Of a stretch of DNA of 64,000 nucleotides, positions 52,935 through 61,446 are shown one piece after another. Origin of the DNA: Thiobacillus sp. GTDB taxonomy: Bacteria > Pseudomonadota > Gammaproteobacteria > Burkholderiales > Thiobacillaceae. The first letter of the stretch is position 1, and each line of letters opens with the position of its first letter. The DNA lies in contig WGNC01000016.1 in the NCBI GenBank assembly GCA_016124745.1, forward strand, positions 29,889 to 93,888, in the 5' to 3' direction. Under the pieces are notes generated by a model that searched no databases, was not told the DNA's origin, and was given only the letters and a program-made list of their open reading frames with translations. The position numbers were made by a program, and so were the translations under genes.

Positions 52935-53744
52935 ATGACGACAGACAAAGAGCAATACAAAGTCCACCAGGAACCCTACTACCAGCAGCAGAAGAACGAA
53001 GTCGCGTTGTACGAGGCGGCCTACCGAAACCGCCTGCCGGTGATGGTGAAAGGTCCGACCGGCTGCGGCAAGTCACGCTTCGTCGAATACATGGCGTGGA
53101 AACTGGACAAGCCGCTGATCACCGTGGCCTGCAACGAGGACATGACCGCCAGCGATCTGGTCGGCCGTTACCTGCTCGAAGCCAACGGCACCCGCTGGCT
53201 CGATGGCCCGCTCACCACCGCCGCGCGCATCGGTGCGATCTGCTACCTCGATGAAATCGTCGAAGCGCGGCAAGACACCACCGTGGTGATCCACCCGCTC
53301 ACCGACCACCGCCGCACCCTGCCGCTGGACAAGAAGGGCGAGCTGATCAACGCGCACGCCGACTTCCAACTGGTGATCTCCTACAACCCCGGCTACCAGA
53401 CGCTGATGAAGGATCTCAAGCAGTCGACCAAGCAGCGCTTCACCGCCTTCGACTTCGACTACCCTGATGCCGCGCTGGAAACGCAGATCGTGGCGAGGGA
53501 AACCGGCATGGACGCAGCCGTGGCCGCCCAGCTGGTGAAGATCGGCGGCGTCGCCCGCGGCCTCAAGGGCCACGGCCTCGACGAAGGCATCTCGACGCGT
53601 CTGCTGGTGTACGCGGCAACGCTGATCAAGGACGGCGTGGACCCGACCGACGCCTGCCGCATGGCGCTGGTGCGGCCGATCACCGACGATGCGGATATTC
53701 GCGACACGCTGGATCACGCGATCGACGCGGTGTTCGCGGCCTAA
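52935..53744 (+). CDS. cbbQ: RuBisCO activase subunit CbbQ (MoxR AAA+)
   Basis: 269 residues from the ATG at 52935, preceded by GGAGAAGG. Walker A VKGPTGCGKSRFVE (~38-51), Walker B IGAICYLDEIVEARQD, sensor region LVISYNPGYQ, and CbbQ C-domain RPITDDADIRDTLDHAID. Forms hexamers with CbbO and remodels inhibited RuBisCO with ATP. Confidence 0.96.
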   Translation: MTTDKEQYKVHQEPYYQQQKNEVALYEAAYRNRLPVMVKGPTGCGKSRFVEYMAWKLDKPLITVACNEDMTASDLVGRYLLEANGTRWLDGPLTTAARIGAICYLDEIVEARQDTTVVIHPLTDHRRTLPLDKKGELINAHADFQLVISYNPGYQTLMKDLKQSTKQRFTAFDFDYPDAALETQIVARETGMDAAVAAQLVKIGGVARGLKGHGLDEGISTRLLVYAATLIKDGVDPTDACRMALVRPITDDADIRDTLDHAIDAVFAA

Positions 53745-53754
53745 AAAAGCTTGA

Positions 53755-53824
53755 ACACAGAGGACACGGAGAACGCAGAGGAAACCCATGATTTACTCCG
53801 CGTCCTCTGCGTTCTCCGCGGTGA
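53755..53824. repeat. Palindromic repeat, family E
   Basis: Arms CACAGAGGACACGGAGAACG CAGAGG and CCTCTGCGTTCTCCGCGGTG around ~20 nt. Sits between cbbQ and cbbO; the only copy recognised in this window. Confidence 0.8.
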
Positions 53825-53848
53825 AATGTTTTTTTCGGGGAATTTGCC

Positions 53849-56161
53849 TTGACTGAAGCAAGCACTGAATACCAGCACCCGTTGATGAAGGCCTACTGGG
53901 CGCAGATCGACACTCGTTTTCCGCAGGTCGAGGCGGTGTTCGAGGACGTCATGGCCGAGGCGCTGGCGGTGCTCACGCGCAAGGGGATCGACGCCTACCT
54001 CGAAGCGGCTCGTGTCATCGGCAAGCTGGGGCGCGGCGTCGAGCCGATGCTGGCGTTCCTGGAAGAGTGGCCGTCTGCTGCGAAGGCGGTCGGCGAGTCT
54101 GCGCTGCCTGCGGTGATGGCGCTCGTGCAGCGCATGCAGAAATCCCCCAACGGCAATGCCATCACGCCTTTTCTGCAAACGCTGGCGCCGGTCGCGCGCC
54201 GCCTGCATTCGCAGGAACAGATGCAGCGCTATCTGGATATCACGCTGGATTTCATGGAGCGCACCACCGGCTCCATTCATGGCCACCACACTACCTTCCC
54301 CAGCCCCGGCCTGCCGGATTTTTTCGACCATGCGCCGAACCTGTTGAATCAGCTGACGCTCGCCGGCCTGAAAAAATGGGTGGAATACGGCATCCGCAAC
54401 TACCGTACCCACCCGGAACGGCAGAAGGATTACTTCAGCGTGCAGTCCGCCGACAGTCGTGCGGTGCTGCAACGTGAGCGCCATGGCACCCTGTTCATGG
54501 ACATCGAGCGCAAGCTGGATCTGTATCTGCGCGGCTTGTGGGACGACGCGGACCAACTGGTGCCGTATTCCACAGCCTTCGACGAATTGCGCAAGCCGAT
54601 TCCCTACTACGACAAGCTCGGCATGCGCGTGCCCGATGTGTACGATGACTTCTTCCCCCCCTCCCCCGCAAGCGGGGGAGGGGCAGGGGGAGAGGGTGTT
54701 TTCGTGAGCGGCCTCGACCGCTACCGCGCCACGCTTGCCCATATGGTCGGCCACCGCCGCTGGAGCGAAGCGCAGATCGCCGATAACTGGAGTCCGTTCC
54801 AGCGCATGGCAGTCGAGTTCTTCGAGGACTGCCGCGTCGAGACGCTGCTGATCCGCGAATACCCGGGCCTGCGCCGTCTTTTCCTGGCGCTGCACCCCAA
54901 GCCGCTGGAGAACGCCTGTGATCCCGAAACCACGTCCTGTCTGCGCCACCGCATGGCGATGCTGTCGCGCGCGCTGCTCGATCCCGATCATGGCTATGTC
55001 GACGTCGACCTCAACGACTTCGTCGTGCGCTTCCATGCCGTCATGCAGCAAGGCGAATCCTCTACCCGCGAAATCGCCGCGCTGGCGCTTTCCTACGTCG
55101 CCAAAACCCGCCGCCAGAGCGACCAGTTCGCCAAGGTGCATTTCGACGACACCGTGGTGGACTACCGCGACGACAACCGCCAGCTGTGGAAATTCATCGA
55201 GGCGGGCGACGAGGAAGAAGCCTTCGACGAAGAGCGCAAAATCGAGCCGGGCGAGGAAATCCGCGGCCTGCCGCCGCGTCATTACCCCGAGTGGGACTAC
55301 AACAGCCAGACCTACCGCCCCGACTGGGCCAGCGTGTACGAATCGTTGCACGCCAGCGGCAAGCCTGCCGACATCGACCGCCTGCTCGCCAAGCATAGTG
55401 CGCTCGCCAAGCGGCTGAAGAAAATGCTCGACCTGCTGAAGCCGCAGGACAAGGTGCGCATCCGCTACCAGGAAGAAGGCAGCGAGCTCGATCTCGACGT
55501 CGCCATCCGCTCGCTGATCGACTTCAAGGGCGGCGCCACCCCCGACCCGCGCATCAACATGAGCCACCGCACCGACGGCCGCGACATCGCCGTGATGCTG
55601 CTGCTCGACCTGTCGGAATCTTTGAACGAAAAGGCGGCGGGCTCCGAGCAAACCATCCTCGAACTGAGCCAGGAAGCGGTATCACTTTTGGCCTGGGCGA
55701 TTGAAAAACTCGGCGATCCGTTTGCGATTGCCGGCTTTCATTCCAACACCCGCCACGACGTGCGCTATCTGCACATCAAGGGCTACGGTGAGCATTTCAA
55801 CGACGAAGTGAAGGCGCGGCTGGCCGCGATGGAGGCGGGCTGGTCGACCCGCATGGGCGCCGCCATGCGCCACGCCGCGCACTACCTTGGCGCGCGTTCC
55901 GCCGACAAGAAACTCATGCTCATCCTCACCGACGGCAAACCGTCCGACGTCGACGCGCACGACGAGCGCCTGCTCATCGAAGACGCGCGGCAAGCGGTGA
56001 AGGAACTCGACCAGGACGGCATCTTTACCTACTGCATCAGCCTCGACCCCAAGGCCGACGAATATGTCGGCGACATCTTCGGTCGCCAGTTCACCGTCAT
56101 CGACCATATCGCGAGGCTGCCGGAAAAGCTGCCCGCGCTTTTTATGGCGTTAACGAAGTAA
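53849..56161 (+). CDS. cbbO: RuBisCO activase adaptor CbbO, with in-frame repeat insertion
   Basis: 770 residues from TTG 53849; the first ATG is 12 codons further in, so TTG or that ATG starts it. N-terminal helical region (~1-260), then the CbbO segment DNWSPFQRMAVEFFEDCRVE, PKPLENACDPETTSCLRHRM, and a C-terminal VWA domain with MIDAS LLLDLSESLNEKA, GWSTRMGAAMRHAA, LILTDGKPSDVD. The MIDAS binds an Asp of RuBisCO (family knowledge). About 18 residues (PPSPASGGGAGGEG region, ~268-285) are read from a family D palindrome between VYDDFF and VSGLDRYR. The last codons LFMALTK are also found, in other codons, 110 nt downstream. Confidence 0.95.
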   Translation: MTEASTEYQHPLMKAYWAQIDTRFPQVEAVFEDVMAEALAVLTRKGIDAYLEAARVIGKLGRGVEPMLAFLEEWPSAAKAVGESALPAVMALVQRMQKSPNGNAITPFLQTLAPVARRLHSQEQMQRYLDITLDFMERTTGSIHGHHTTFPSPGLPDFFDHAPNLLNQLTLAGLKKWVEYGIRNYRTHPERQKDYFSVQSADSRAVLQRERHGTLFMDIERKLDLYLRGLWDDADQLVPYSTAFDELRKPIPYYDKLGMRVPDVYDDFFPPSPASGGGAGGEGVFVSGLDRYRATLAHMVGHRRWSEAQIADNWSPFQRMAVEFFEDCRVETLLIREYPGLRRLFLALHPKPLENACDPETTSCLRHRMAMLSRALLDPDHGYVDVDLNDFVVRFHAVMQQGESSTREIAALALSYVAKTRRQSDQFAKVHFDDTVVDYRDDNRQLWKFIEAGDEEEAFDEERKIEPGEEIRGLPPRHYPEWDYNSQTYRPDWASVYESLHASGKPADIDRLLAKHSALAKRLKKMLDLLKPQDKVRIRYQEEGSELDLDVAIRSLIDFKGGATPDPRINMSHRTDGRDIAVMLLLDLSESLNEKAAGSEQTILELSQEAVSLLAWAIEKLGDPFAIAGFHSNTRHDVRYLHIKGYGEHFNDEVKARLAAMEAGWSTRMGAAMRHAAHYLGARSADKKLMLILTDGKPSDVDAHDERLLIEDARQAVKELDQDGIFTYCISLDPKADEYVGDIFGRQFTVIDHIARLPEKLPALFMALTK
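54651..54700. repeat. Family D palindrome inserted in frame in cbbO
   Basis: CTTCCCCCCCTCCCCCGCAA GCGGGGGAGGGGCAGGGGGA GAGGGTG. In frame with cbbO; no stop. Confidence 0.88.
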
Positions 56162-56306
56162 ACGCCATAAATGGCAGTGTTCGGCGCAGGCTAAGGTGAA
56201 CGCAGCGAACGTCAGGCTGCGAAGCAGCGGCCGAAGCCAAAAGACACCATGTTCATGGCACTCACCAAGTAGGCGGCAACGGCCTGAATTCAGCGGCTGC
56301 ATCCGT
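56162..56306. other. Short gap with a duplicated cbbO tail
   Basis: Contains TTCATGGCACTCACCAAGTA G (56250-56270), which would encode FMALTK-stop in high-GC codons. The actual cbbO end encodes the same residues as TTTATGGCGTTAACGAAGTA A. GGCGTTAAC...AACGCC and GGCGCAGGC...GAAGCC stems lie between. Looks like a ~110-nt insertion that recreated the gene's last codons. Confidence 0.6.
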
Positions 56307-56633
56307 TCACGCCTGCCAGACGCCGTAGCCCGCTTCGCGAAAGTCGATCGCAAGCTCAACCTCAAGGTCGCGCGCGTGCGCATACGACAGCGGGTTATAG
56401 AGCTCGTACAGCTCGGGCAACAAGCGCAGGCCGAACTCCTTGACGTAGCGATTCGACTGGATGCCGGCCTTGTGCTTGTCGAAGCGCACGTCGGGGTCAA
56501 GGCCTGTCATGCCGACGTAGATGCACGGCTTCCCCGTGATGTAGGCGGGGTTGGCTTTCTTGAAGCGTGCTTCGAACAAAACGTCTTTCGACAGTTCGAT
56601 CACATAGACGTGATAGTGGTCCCGGCGTGCCAT
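56307..56633 (-). CDS. GIY-YIG-like nuclease-fold protein
   Basis: 108 residues: DHYHVYVIELSKDVL, then CIYVGMTGLDPDVRFDKHKA GIQSNRYVKEFGLRL. The YV-x-V-G-x-T GIY-YIG core and Arg are visible; catalytic Glu not clear. Convergent with cbbO; role unknown. Confidence 0.75.
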   Translation of the reverse strand: MARRDHYHVYVIELSKDVLFEARFKKANPAYITGKPCIYVGMTGLDPDVRFDKHKAGIQSNRYVKEFGLRLLPELYELYNPLSYAHARDLEVELAIDFREAGYGVWQA

Positions 56634-57004
56634 CGTTGTGTGCGGCTGAGAAAGGCTTGTTGGCAGCGTTCAGTGCGCCAGCTTCACCGGAAAACGAGTG
56701 TCAGGAAACAAAGGCGCCAACTTGAAAATTGTCAGTGCCCTGTTCCCCGCATCGGCAGATAGCCGGGAAACGCCCGCGTCACGATTGCGGTCAGCGGCCA
56801 TTATGGATAGGGGTCTGGTTTGGCGTCAACGAAACGACACCGGGCGCGGAGTGAAAATTTCCGGGGTGGGGAGATGGTCTTAGGTGCGATCAATCCATTA
56901 ATGATTGGTAATCATATTAATCATAAAACCATATTGTTATTTATGGATTGGAGATTTTAAGATGGCGCCATACCCCAGGTGGGCAACCTACGCAGAGGTC
57001 AACC
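56634..57004. promoter_or_regulatory. sbtA upstream region with palindromic site
   Basis: No gene seen in 371 nt. The distal part is ordinary GC; 56885-56965 is sharply AT-rich and holds TGATT-GGT-AATCA (56902-56914) within ATTAATGATTGGTAATCATA TTAAT. It is a good candidate LysR-type (CbbR) operator and promoter for sbtA. Confidence 0.5.
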
Positions 57005-57979
57005 ATGTTCAGTCTGTCCAATATGCTGATCCCGGCAATCCTGTTCTTTGCACTCGGGTTTCTTGCGCAACTGATCCGATCGGATCTCAAGTTTCCGCCT
57101 GATCTCACCAAGGCCCTGTCGATCTATCTGCTGGTCGGGATCGGCCTGCACGGCGGGATGGAGTTGGCCAAAATCGATCCGGCGAGTGCAATCGGTGCGG
57201 TAGTGGCGGCACTCGGGCTGGGTTTCGGGTTGCCGATCATCGCCTACCTCCTGCTTGCGATGGTGGTGCGCATCGATCGCCTGAATGCCGCCGCCATTGC
57301 TGCCCACTATGGTTCGGTGAGTGCCGGTACCTTCGTGACGGCGATCGCATTTCTCGATTCCGTCAAGGTTGCCCACGAAAGTTATCCCGTGATCATGCTG
57401 GCAATCATGGAATCGCCCGCCATCATCATCGGCCTTGTGCTGGCAAATATGGCGCGCAAGGGGACGGGGAATGGGAACGAAAAGCGGATCAGTCGCGAAC
57501 TCGTGCATGACGCCTTCACCAACGGCAGTGTCGTGCTGCTGCTGGGCAGCATGCTGATCGGAGCGATCGCCCAGCCCACCGGACTCAGTAAGATTCTGCC
57601 TTTCTACGACACCATGTTCATGGGCGTGCTGTGCCTGTTCCTGCTTGACATGGGCATGGAGGCTTCGCGCCGGATCGGAGACTTCAGGAAGGTCGGCCCC
57701 TTGTTGCTTGTTTTCGGCATCGTCATGCCGCTGATCGGCGCTGCGATCGGCTTGGCTACCGGTCACTGGCTGCTGGGATTCGGCGTGGGCGGCACACTGC
57801 TGGTTGCCGTGCTGGCGGCGAGCGCGTCCTATATTGCGGTGCCGCCCGCCATGCGACTCGCCATTCCAGAGGCGAGTCCGGCGCTGTTTCTGACGCTGTC
57901 GTTGGGTGTTACCTTCCCCTTCAACGTCATTGTTGGCATCCCGCTCTATTTCAGTGCTGCGCAGTGGCTTGCGCGTTAA
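57005..57979 (+). CDS. sbtA: Sodium-dependent bicarbonate transporter SbtA family
   Basis: 324 residues from ATG 57005 (AGAGG upstream). Ten hydrophobic segments in two inverted halves: LIPAILFFALGFLAQLIRSD LKFPPDLTKALSIYLLVGIG LHGG, AAHYGSVSAGTFVTAIAFLD, MESPAIIIGLVLANMARK, and ASASYIAVPPAMRLAIPEAS P. These are SbtA (DUF897) signatures. Imports HCO3-; it sits between the form II and carboxysome operons, so it is probably part of the CO2-concentrating mechanism. Confidence 0.93.
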   Translation: MFSLSNMLIPAILFFALGFLAQLIRSDLKFPPDLTKALSIYLLVGIGLHGGMELAKIDPASAIGAVVAALGLGFGLPIIAYLLLAMVVRIDRLNAAAIAAHYGSVSAGTFVTAIAFLDSVKVAHESYPVIMLAIMESPAIIIGLVLANMARKGTGNGNEKRISRELVHDAFTNGSVVLLLGSMLIGAIAQPTGLSKILPFYDTMFMGVLCLFLLDMGMEASRRIGDFRKVGPLLLVFGIVMPLIGAAIGLATGHWLLGFGVGGTLLVAVLAASASYIAVPPAMRLAIPEASPALFLTLSLGVTFPFNVIVGIPLYFSAAQWLAR

Positions 57980-57994
57980 CCGGCAAGGATCATC

Positions 57995-58288
57995 ATGAAA
58001 CCCGTCAAACGCATCGAAATCGTGATCGAGGAGATCGAGCTCGAAAATGTCATCCGGGAGCTCGATTTCATCGGCGTCGTCGGCTATACCATCGTGCCCC
58101 GTGCGGGTGGCCGTGGCGAACGCGGCGTGCGCTATGAAAGCGTGCAGGGGCTTGGCAATGTGCTGCTGACGATTGCCTGCGACGAGGCGCAGGCGAACCG
58201 GGTGATCGAGGCCATGCGTCCAATTCTGAGGCGCTATGGTGGCGTCTGCCTGGTGTCGGATGCAATGTGGGTCATCCACGACTCATGA
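57995..58288 (+). CDS. sbtB: PII-like regulator SbtB
   Basis: 97 residues, 15 nt after sbtA. PII-like fold: VKRIEIVIEEIELENVIREL, VVGYTIVPRAGGRGERGVRY (T-loop region), VLLTIACDEAQANRVIEAMR PILRRYGGVCLVSD. SbtB binds adenyl nucleotides and gates SbtA in cyanobacteria. The C-terminal redox Cys pair of cyanobacterial SbtB is absent here (ends AMWVIHDS). Confidence 0.9.
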   Translation: MKPVKRIEIVIEEIELENVIRELDFIGVVGYTIVPRAGGRGERGVRYESVQGLGNVLLTIACDEAQANRVIEAMRPILRRYGGVCLVSDAMWVIHDS

Positions 58289-59233
58289 GCGCGTGACCTT
58301 GCGGCGGGAGCGGCTTGCGGGTTTCGGCTGCGGCAGCGTCACCACCTGGTTGGCCTCGTTCAGCACGAAGTCGTGAAACGCCTGGGAAATGGGCGTCATG
58401 CGCTTGCCGGTGCGATGGACCAGATACCACTCCTTCATGATCGGGAATCCTTCCACGCTGAGGATGGCGATCCGGTTCAGGGCCAGTTCGAATTCCAGCG
58501 TGTGCATGGAGACAATGCCCAGCCCAAGGCCGGCCATCACCGCATGCTTGATCGCTTCGTTGCGGCTCATTTCCATTGAAGTGTTGAGCTTCACCCCACG
58601 CGCATCAAAGAAGCGCTCCACGGCGTTGCGCGTGCCCGAGCCACGCTCGCGCAGGATGAAGTGCTCTTCCGCCAGGCGGCTGAGCGGGATGCGGCTGACG
58701 CCCGCCAGCGGGTGATCCGGTCGCGCAGTGATGACCAGCGGGTTCTCCATGAAAGCCTGCGCAGACAGATCGATATTGTCCGGCGGCGTGCCCATGATCG
58801 CCATGTCGGGAATGTTTTCCTGCAACTGCGCCACCAGTTCCTCGCGATTGGTCACCTCGAGGTGAACCTGCACGCCGGGGTGGTGCTTGACGAATTCGGC
58901 CAGCAGATAGGGCGCGAAATACTTGCCGGTGCTGGTGACCGTGAGGGACAGGCTGCCGCGCTTCACGCCCTTCAGGTCGTCCAGAACGGATTCGATGTCA
59001 TGGAACTGCTTGGCGATGTCACGGCTGAAGGCGTACACCTCGCGGCCGGCTTCAGTCAGATAGATCTTTTTTCCCATCTGTTCGAACAGCGGCATGCCCA
59101 CTTCCAGCTCGAGTTGCTTGATCTGGGTGGAGACCGCGGGCTGGGTGAGATGCAGTTCCTCGGAGGCGCGCGTGAAGCTGGAATTGCGGGCTACCGCTTC
59201 CAGCAACCGAAGCTGGCGAAAGGTCACGTTCAT
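58283..59233 (-). CDS. cbbR: LysR-type regulator CbbR (carboxysome side)
   Basis: 316 residues. HTH FRQLRLLEAVARNSSFTRAS EELHLTQPAVSTQIKQLELE; effector domain LRERGSGTRNAVERFFDARG. A second CbbR, clearly paralogous to that at 50340. It overlaps the sbtB stop convergently by 6 nt and is divergent from csoS2. Confidence 0.92.
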   Translation of the reverse strand: MNVTFRQLRLLEAVARNSSFTRASEELHLTQPAVSTQIKQLELEVGMPLFEQMGKKIYLTEAGREVYAFSRDIAKQFHDIESVLDDLKGVKRGSLSLTVTSTGKYFAPYLLAEFVKHHPGVQVHLEVTNREELVAQLQENIPDMAIMGTPPDNIDLSAQAFMENPLVITARPDHPLAGVSRIPLSRLAEEHFILRERGSGTRNAVERFFDARGVKLNTSMEMSRNEAIKHAVMAGLGLGIVSMHTLEFELALNRIAILSVEGFPIMKEWYLVHRTGKRMTPISQAFHDFVLNEANQVVTLPQPKPASRSRRKVTRS

Positions 59234-59285
59234 GGCTGTGTTCCTCTGGTTGTCCGATGCAAAATCATACAGAAAGACGAATGGA

Positions 59286-59301
59286 AATAATAAATATTAT
59301 T
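59286..59301. promoter_or_regulatory. Inverted repeat in the cbbR-csoS2 divergent promoter
   Basis: AATAAT-AAAT-ATTATT in an AT-rich 60-nt tract of the 168-nt divergent region; candidate CbbR site. Confidence 0.5.
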
Positions 59302-59401
59302 CATTTTAAATTATGGAGTGGTATCCGTATATTCCATCCCAAGGGCGAGATCAATGGATGCCCGATCCAACGATTAACAGCTGAGCATAAGGAACGACTC
59401 C

Positions 59402-61420
59402 ATGAGCCAAGCGACGACAAGCAGCACCGAAGCGCGCCTGACCGGCAGTGAGGCGGCAATCGCCCGCCGTCATGCCCGCTCCCTGTACGGGAAAAAAGGC
59501 CTGACCGGCGCCTCCCCGGCCTCTACCAGCGCCACCCAGACACGCCTGGCCGCACGGGGCGGCAATGCCGCATCCAAACCGGCGCCCGCAGCCGCCTCGA
59601 CATCCGCGCCGGCCACAGTGTCGGCTGCCAGTGAAACCGTGCCGCAGGCCGAGGCGACGGCGTGCGGTTGCCAGCACAAGGCGTCTGCTGCGTCGCAGGT
59701 TGAATATGCGCGGCCAGTGTTCACCCCGGAACCGATGTCGGCCGCGCAACAGCGTCGCCAGGATCGGGCCAGGAAAGGCCGCGGCGACGCAGCGCCCTGC
59801 CGCCCCTGCGGGCGGGTGCCCAAGGAACCGCAAAAGGTCGAGTTCGGCACCACGCTGGCCGGTACCCCGGTGAGCGGCAACCAGCTCGAGCGCACTGCGG
59901 GCGTGACCGGCAATGAATCCGGCAGCTGCCGCACCATTACGGGCACCGAGTACATCGGCACCGAACAGTTCAGCCAGTTCTGCCCGACCGCACCGACGCC
60001 GTCGCCGGCCAAGGTGGGGGCCAGCAGCACCAGCCGTGGCGGCCGCGTGACCGGCACCGAAGTGGGCCGCAGCGAGAAGGTCACCGGCGACGAGACCGGC
60101 ACCTGCAAGCGCGTGACGGGGACCGAATACATGGCGGCCGAGCAGGCTGGCAGCTTTTGCGGCACCGCGCCCGAACCGCATCCTCAGAAAGCCGGCTTCG
60201 GCATGACGGCGCGGAAGAACCAGATCAGCGGCAGCGATCTCACCCGCGAGATCGAGGTAACGGGCGGCGAATCCGGTGCGAACCGTTCCATTACGGGCAG
60301 CGCCTATACGGACACGACCAGCTTGCGCAGCAAGTCGGGAGATGCGCCAAAAAAGGTGCAGACGCGTCACACGAGCGCTGGAAGCGCGGTGAGCGGCACC
60401 CCACTGGATCGCTCATCGAAAGTTTCCGGCGCTGAGCAGGGTGCCTGCAGGCGTGTGACGGGTTCGGACTACATCAGCGCCGAGGAGTTTTCTTCCTACT
60501 GCCGGGCCGAGCCGTTCCAGCCGCCCGCCAAGGTCGGCGTGTCACGCACGCTGAAAGGCCAGGACGTGTCGGGAACCCCGATGGGACGCTCGGCCAGCGT
60601 GACGGGCGACGAATACGGCGCCTGCAAGCCGGTGACGGGGACTTCTTATATCGGGGCCGACCAGTACGCGGATTTTTGCGCCTCGCGGGTGGCAGCCGAA
60701 GCGATCAACCGGGCGCGTCTCGGACGCAACGCCGAATTGACCGGCATTCAGCCCGGACCGGATGCCAAATTGACCGGCAACGCGCGGGGCGAGTGTCAGA
60801 CCGTGAGCGGCACGCCCTACATGGGCGACGTCCAGCAGGCCGCCGCATGCGGCCGCCCGGCGATGGCGACCCACTATCGCGCCCGCTCGCCTGAAGCGAC
60901 GCCGTCTGCCGGCATCACCGGCAATGCCATGGAGTTGCCGGGCCGTCAGCCGGGTGAGTTCTCGGTGGCCTCGCCTGCGCGCACAGCTCAAGGCAGCGAA
61001 ACCCAGCGCATCACCGGCAGTGCCTACAGCGGCAGCGGTCGCATCACCGGTTCGCTGGCACGCGCCACGGGCCTGGTCTCCGGCACGCCTGAGTTCCGCT
61101 ACCGCGACGGTACCGAAGCGGCGCCCGCCATGGTGGCGGCCGTACCCGAGCCGATGCCTGAGCGCATCACCGGTGAAGGCCGCGAGCGCAGCATCACCGG
61201 CGATGCCTGGGATCGCGGCGGCCGCGTGACCGGCACCGAGGGGCAGTCCGCCACGCGTCGCAACCCGACCCAGCGCGGCGAGCCGCGCGGCAATGGCACC
61301 AACGCCCGGGCCTTCCGTGAAACGGAGCACCCGGCGCTGGCACCGAGCCGCGTGACCGGCAGCAGCGGCAACAGCGCTTCCGGCGCGGCAGTGACCTTGT
61401 CCGGCGGCGCCCGCGGCTAA
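59402..61420 (+). CDS. csoS2: Alpha-carboxysome scaffold protein CsoS2
   Basis: 672 residues; AAGGA upstream. N-terminal basic segment AIARRHARSLYGKKGLTG resembles the RuBisCO-binding N-repeat, and a second diverged one is AAQQRRQDRARKGRG. The middle region holds about six repeats with paired VTG/ITG motifs and conserved Cys (GNESGSCRTITGTEYIG, GDETGTCKRVTGTEYM, GAEQGACRRVTGSDYIS and so on). C-terminal domain with RITGSAYSGSGRITGSLARA, ends SRVTGSSGNSASGAAV. The protein is shorter than the ~870 residues of Halothiobacillus CsoS2, chiefly through fewer N-repeats. Links RuBisCO to shell. First gene of the operon. Confidence 0.96.
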   Translation: MSQATTSSTEARLTGSEAAIARRHARSLYGKKGLTGASPASTSATQTRLAARGGNAASKPAPAAASTSAPATVSAASETVPQAEATACGCQHKASAASQVEYARPVFTPEPMSAAQQRRQDRARKGRGDAAPCRPCGRVPKEPQKVEFGTTLAGTPVSGNQLERTAGVTGNESGSCRTITGTEYIGTEQFSQFCPTAPTPSPAKVGASSTSRGGRVTGTEVGRSEKVTGDETGTCKRVTGTEYMAAEQAGSFCGTAPEPHPQKAGFGMTARKNQISGSDLTREIEVTGGESGANRSITGSAYTDTTSLRSKSGDAPKKVQTRHTSAGSAVSGTPLDRSSKVSGAEQGACRRVTGSDYISAEEFSSYCRAEPFQPPAKVGVSRTLKGQDVSGTPMGRSASVTGDEYGACKPVTGTSYIGADQYADFCASRVAAEAINRARLGRNAELTGIQPGPDAKLTGNARGECQTVSGTPYMGDVQQAAACGRPAMATHYRARSPEATPSAGITGNAMELPGRQPGEFSVASPARTAQGSETQRITGSAYSGSGRITGSLARATGLVSGTPEFRYRDGTEAAPAMVAAVPEPMPERITGEGRERSITGDAWDRGGRVTGTEGQSATRRNPTQRGEPRGNGTNARAFRETEHPALAPSRVTGSSGNSASGAAVTLSGGARG

Positions 61421-61446
61421 CGCAGACGAGACCACGGAGCCCAGTC

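Noticed and set aside
53741..55651. A 636-codon open frame on the minus strand opposite cbbO
   Set aside because: It mirrors cbbO codon structure, has biased His/Arg/Val composition and matches no family; cbbO on the plus strand is certain.
56140..56260. Segment after cbbO considered as an integron attC site
   Set aside because: GGCGTTAAC is suggestive, but the rest does not show the paired R/L box layout and no integrase is present.
56999..58279. A 426-codon open frame opposite sbtA/sbtB
   Set aside because: His/Asp/Gln-rich composition typical of an antisense frame; sbtA and sbtB motifs are clear.
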